Below are positions 63,343 to 64,000 of a stretch of DNA of 64,000 nucleotides, in pieces. The stretch's first letter is position 1. Each line of letters begins with the position of its first letter. A program made the translations under genes and the position numbers. The stretch covers positions 2,232,001-2,296,000 of the forward strand of contig NC_045129.1 of assembly GCF_007655135.1 (NCBI RefSeq). Direction: 5' to 3'. This DNA is from Punica granatum. Taxonomy: Eukaryota > Streptophyta > Magnoliopsida > Myrtales > Lythraceae. The notes beneath the pieces were generated by a model. That model saw only the letters and a program-made list of their open reading frames with translations, made no database searches and had not been told where the DNA came from.

Positions 63343-64000
63343 CTATATAGGACAAACCGATGAGCAACATTTTCATATTACAAATAGATAAAACAAACGA
63401 CAACGAGACATCCAATTGCTTTTTCTCTGATCTTCTTGCTAATCTTTGCCCCGACGGGAGATTCTGTTCTCTGGACATGATAGATATTTAAAATCGAATT
63501 CGTGCCCTCCATTCGACGAAGTCTATATCGGGTGTCACGAGCTGCAGCGCATGAAGCAAATGATTAACCACCCGTCTTCAAGAAGATTGAAAGCAATCGA
63601 TGTGAAAATAAAGTCTTTTATATATTTAGTAATATATATATATATATATACTAGTAGGGAAAATTAATAAATAAAATCATGCACGGTATATATATAATGA
63701 AAAATATATATTATTTGCTTCATAGTTAAATTCTACCTCAGTTTATTACAATTATCATAAAGCATATGAAAATTTTGACAATTCAATGTCCTTATTAAAA
63801 ATACATGATGTATTCTTCGACCGGTCATTATTATGCTATTATATTGATGCATCTTATCCATAATAGTGTTGACTTATTCAAGTTCCATAAGGAACAATTC
63901 CTATTTAAATACTGTATAGATCGACCTATAAGATTAAATTAAGAACAATTATATTATTATTACTACTACTACTACTACTACTACTACTATTACTTACTTA
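63343..64000. other. Right end of the window, no gene recognised
   Basis: AT-rich sequence with an (AT)n tract at about 63631-63650 and a (TAC)n run at 63961-63989. An exon upstream of the 62.5-63.3 kb candidate could lie here but I cannot support one. Confidence 0.4.
63961..63989. repeat. (TAC)n microsatellite
   Basis: About nine TAC units that continue from a TAT/ATT run and grade into TTACTTACTTA at the edge of the window. Confidence 0.9.

Noticed and set aside
63961..63989. CRISPR-like or other structured repeat
   Set aside because: It is a plain trinucleotide microsatellite with no spacers, in a plant genome.

Overview
This is eukaryotic nuclear DNA from a flowering plant. Genes are split by GT-AG introns, the intergenic DNA is AT-rich with many (AT)n, (GA)n and (TAC)n tracts, and the products are land-plant families: FATB, GRV2, GH17-X8, DVL/RTFL, DLK2 and SHAQKY-type MYB. 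The genes look eudicot; I would not name a species. I built the gene models by hand, joining reading frames at splice sites so that codon phase is kept, and by recalled family similarity. No alignment or transcript was available.

Layout. A PP2A B' (B56) regulatory subunit gene (1139-2911, minus) is followed by about 6 kb of AT-rich DNA holding SINE-like copies and an inverted-repeat element. Next come a single-repeat MYB gene (10476-11718, plus, the only plus-strand gene), a complete plastid acyl-ACP thioesterase FATB (12140-14503, minus), and about 2 kb with no recognised gene. The 22-exon GRV2/DNAJC13-type gene (17732-32185, minus; 2553 aa predicted) fills the centre. A GPI-type beta-1,3-glucanase with an X8 domain follows (33353-36411, minus). 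Then comes a repeat-rich stretch with a direct duplication, a SINE with target-site duplications, a MITE-like element and a hAT-like element. After it lies a tiny DVL/RTFL peptide gene (41252-41422, minus). The remaining genes, all minus, are a 15-exon 2-oxoglutarate/Fe(II) oxygenase (43446-47866), a 3-hydroxyisobutyryl-CoA hydrolase-like gene (48849-53131) and a DLK2-type alpha/beta hydrolase (54791-58019). The last 6 kb is AT-rich, with two more SINE copies and a weakly supported two-exon coding candidate near 62.5-63.3 kb.

The genes do not form one pathway; they are ordinary neighbours covering lipid synthesis, endosomal trafficking, cell wall, branched-chain amino-acid catabolism and hormone-receptor-like signalling. 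The most interesting signal is in the hydrolase gene. Two adjacent cassette exons, 65 and 53 nt, both start in the same phase and both end in phase 0, and each encodes an alternative version of the same active-site segment (G-M-D-I-K or G-G-D-V-K). Using either one keeps the frame, using both gives an early stop, and using neither shifts the frame. This is the expected pattern for mutually exclusive exons. Other points of note are a MULE-like MITE with a 9-bp target-site duplication inside a GRV2 intron, a SINE family with long target-site duplications, and the DVL/RTFL gene, which is too short for ordinary ORF cut-offs.
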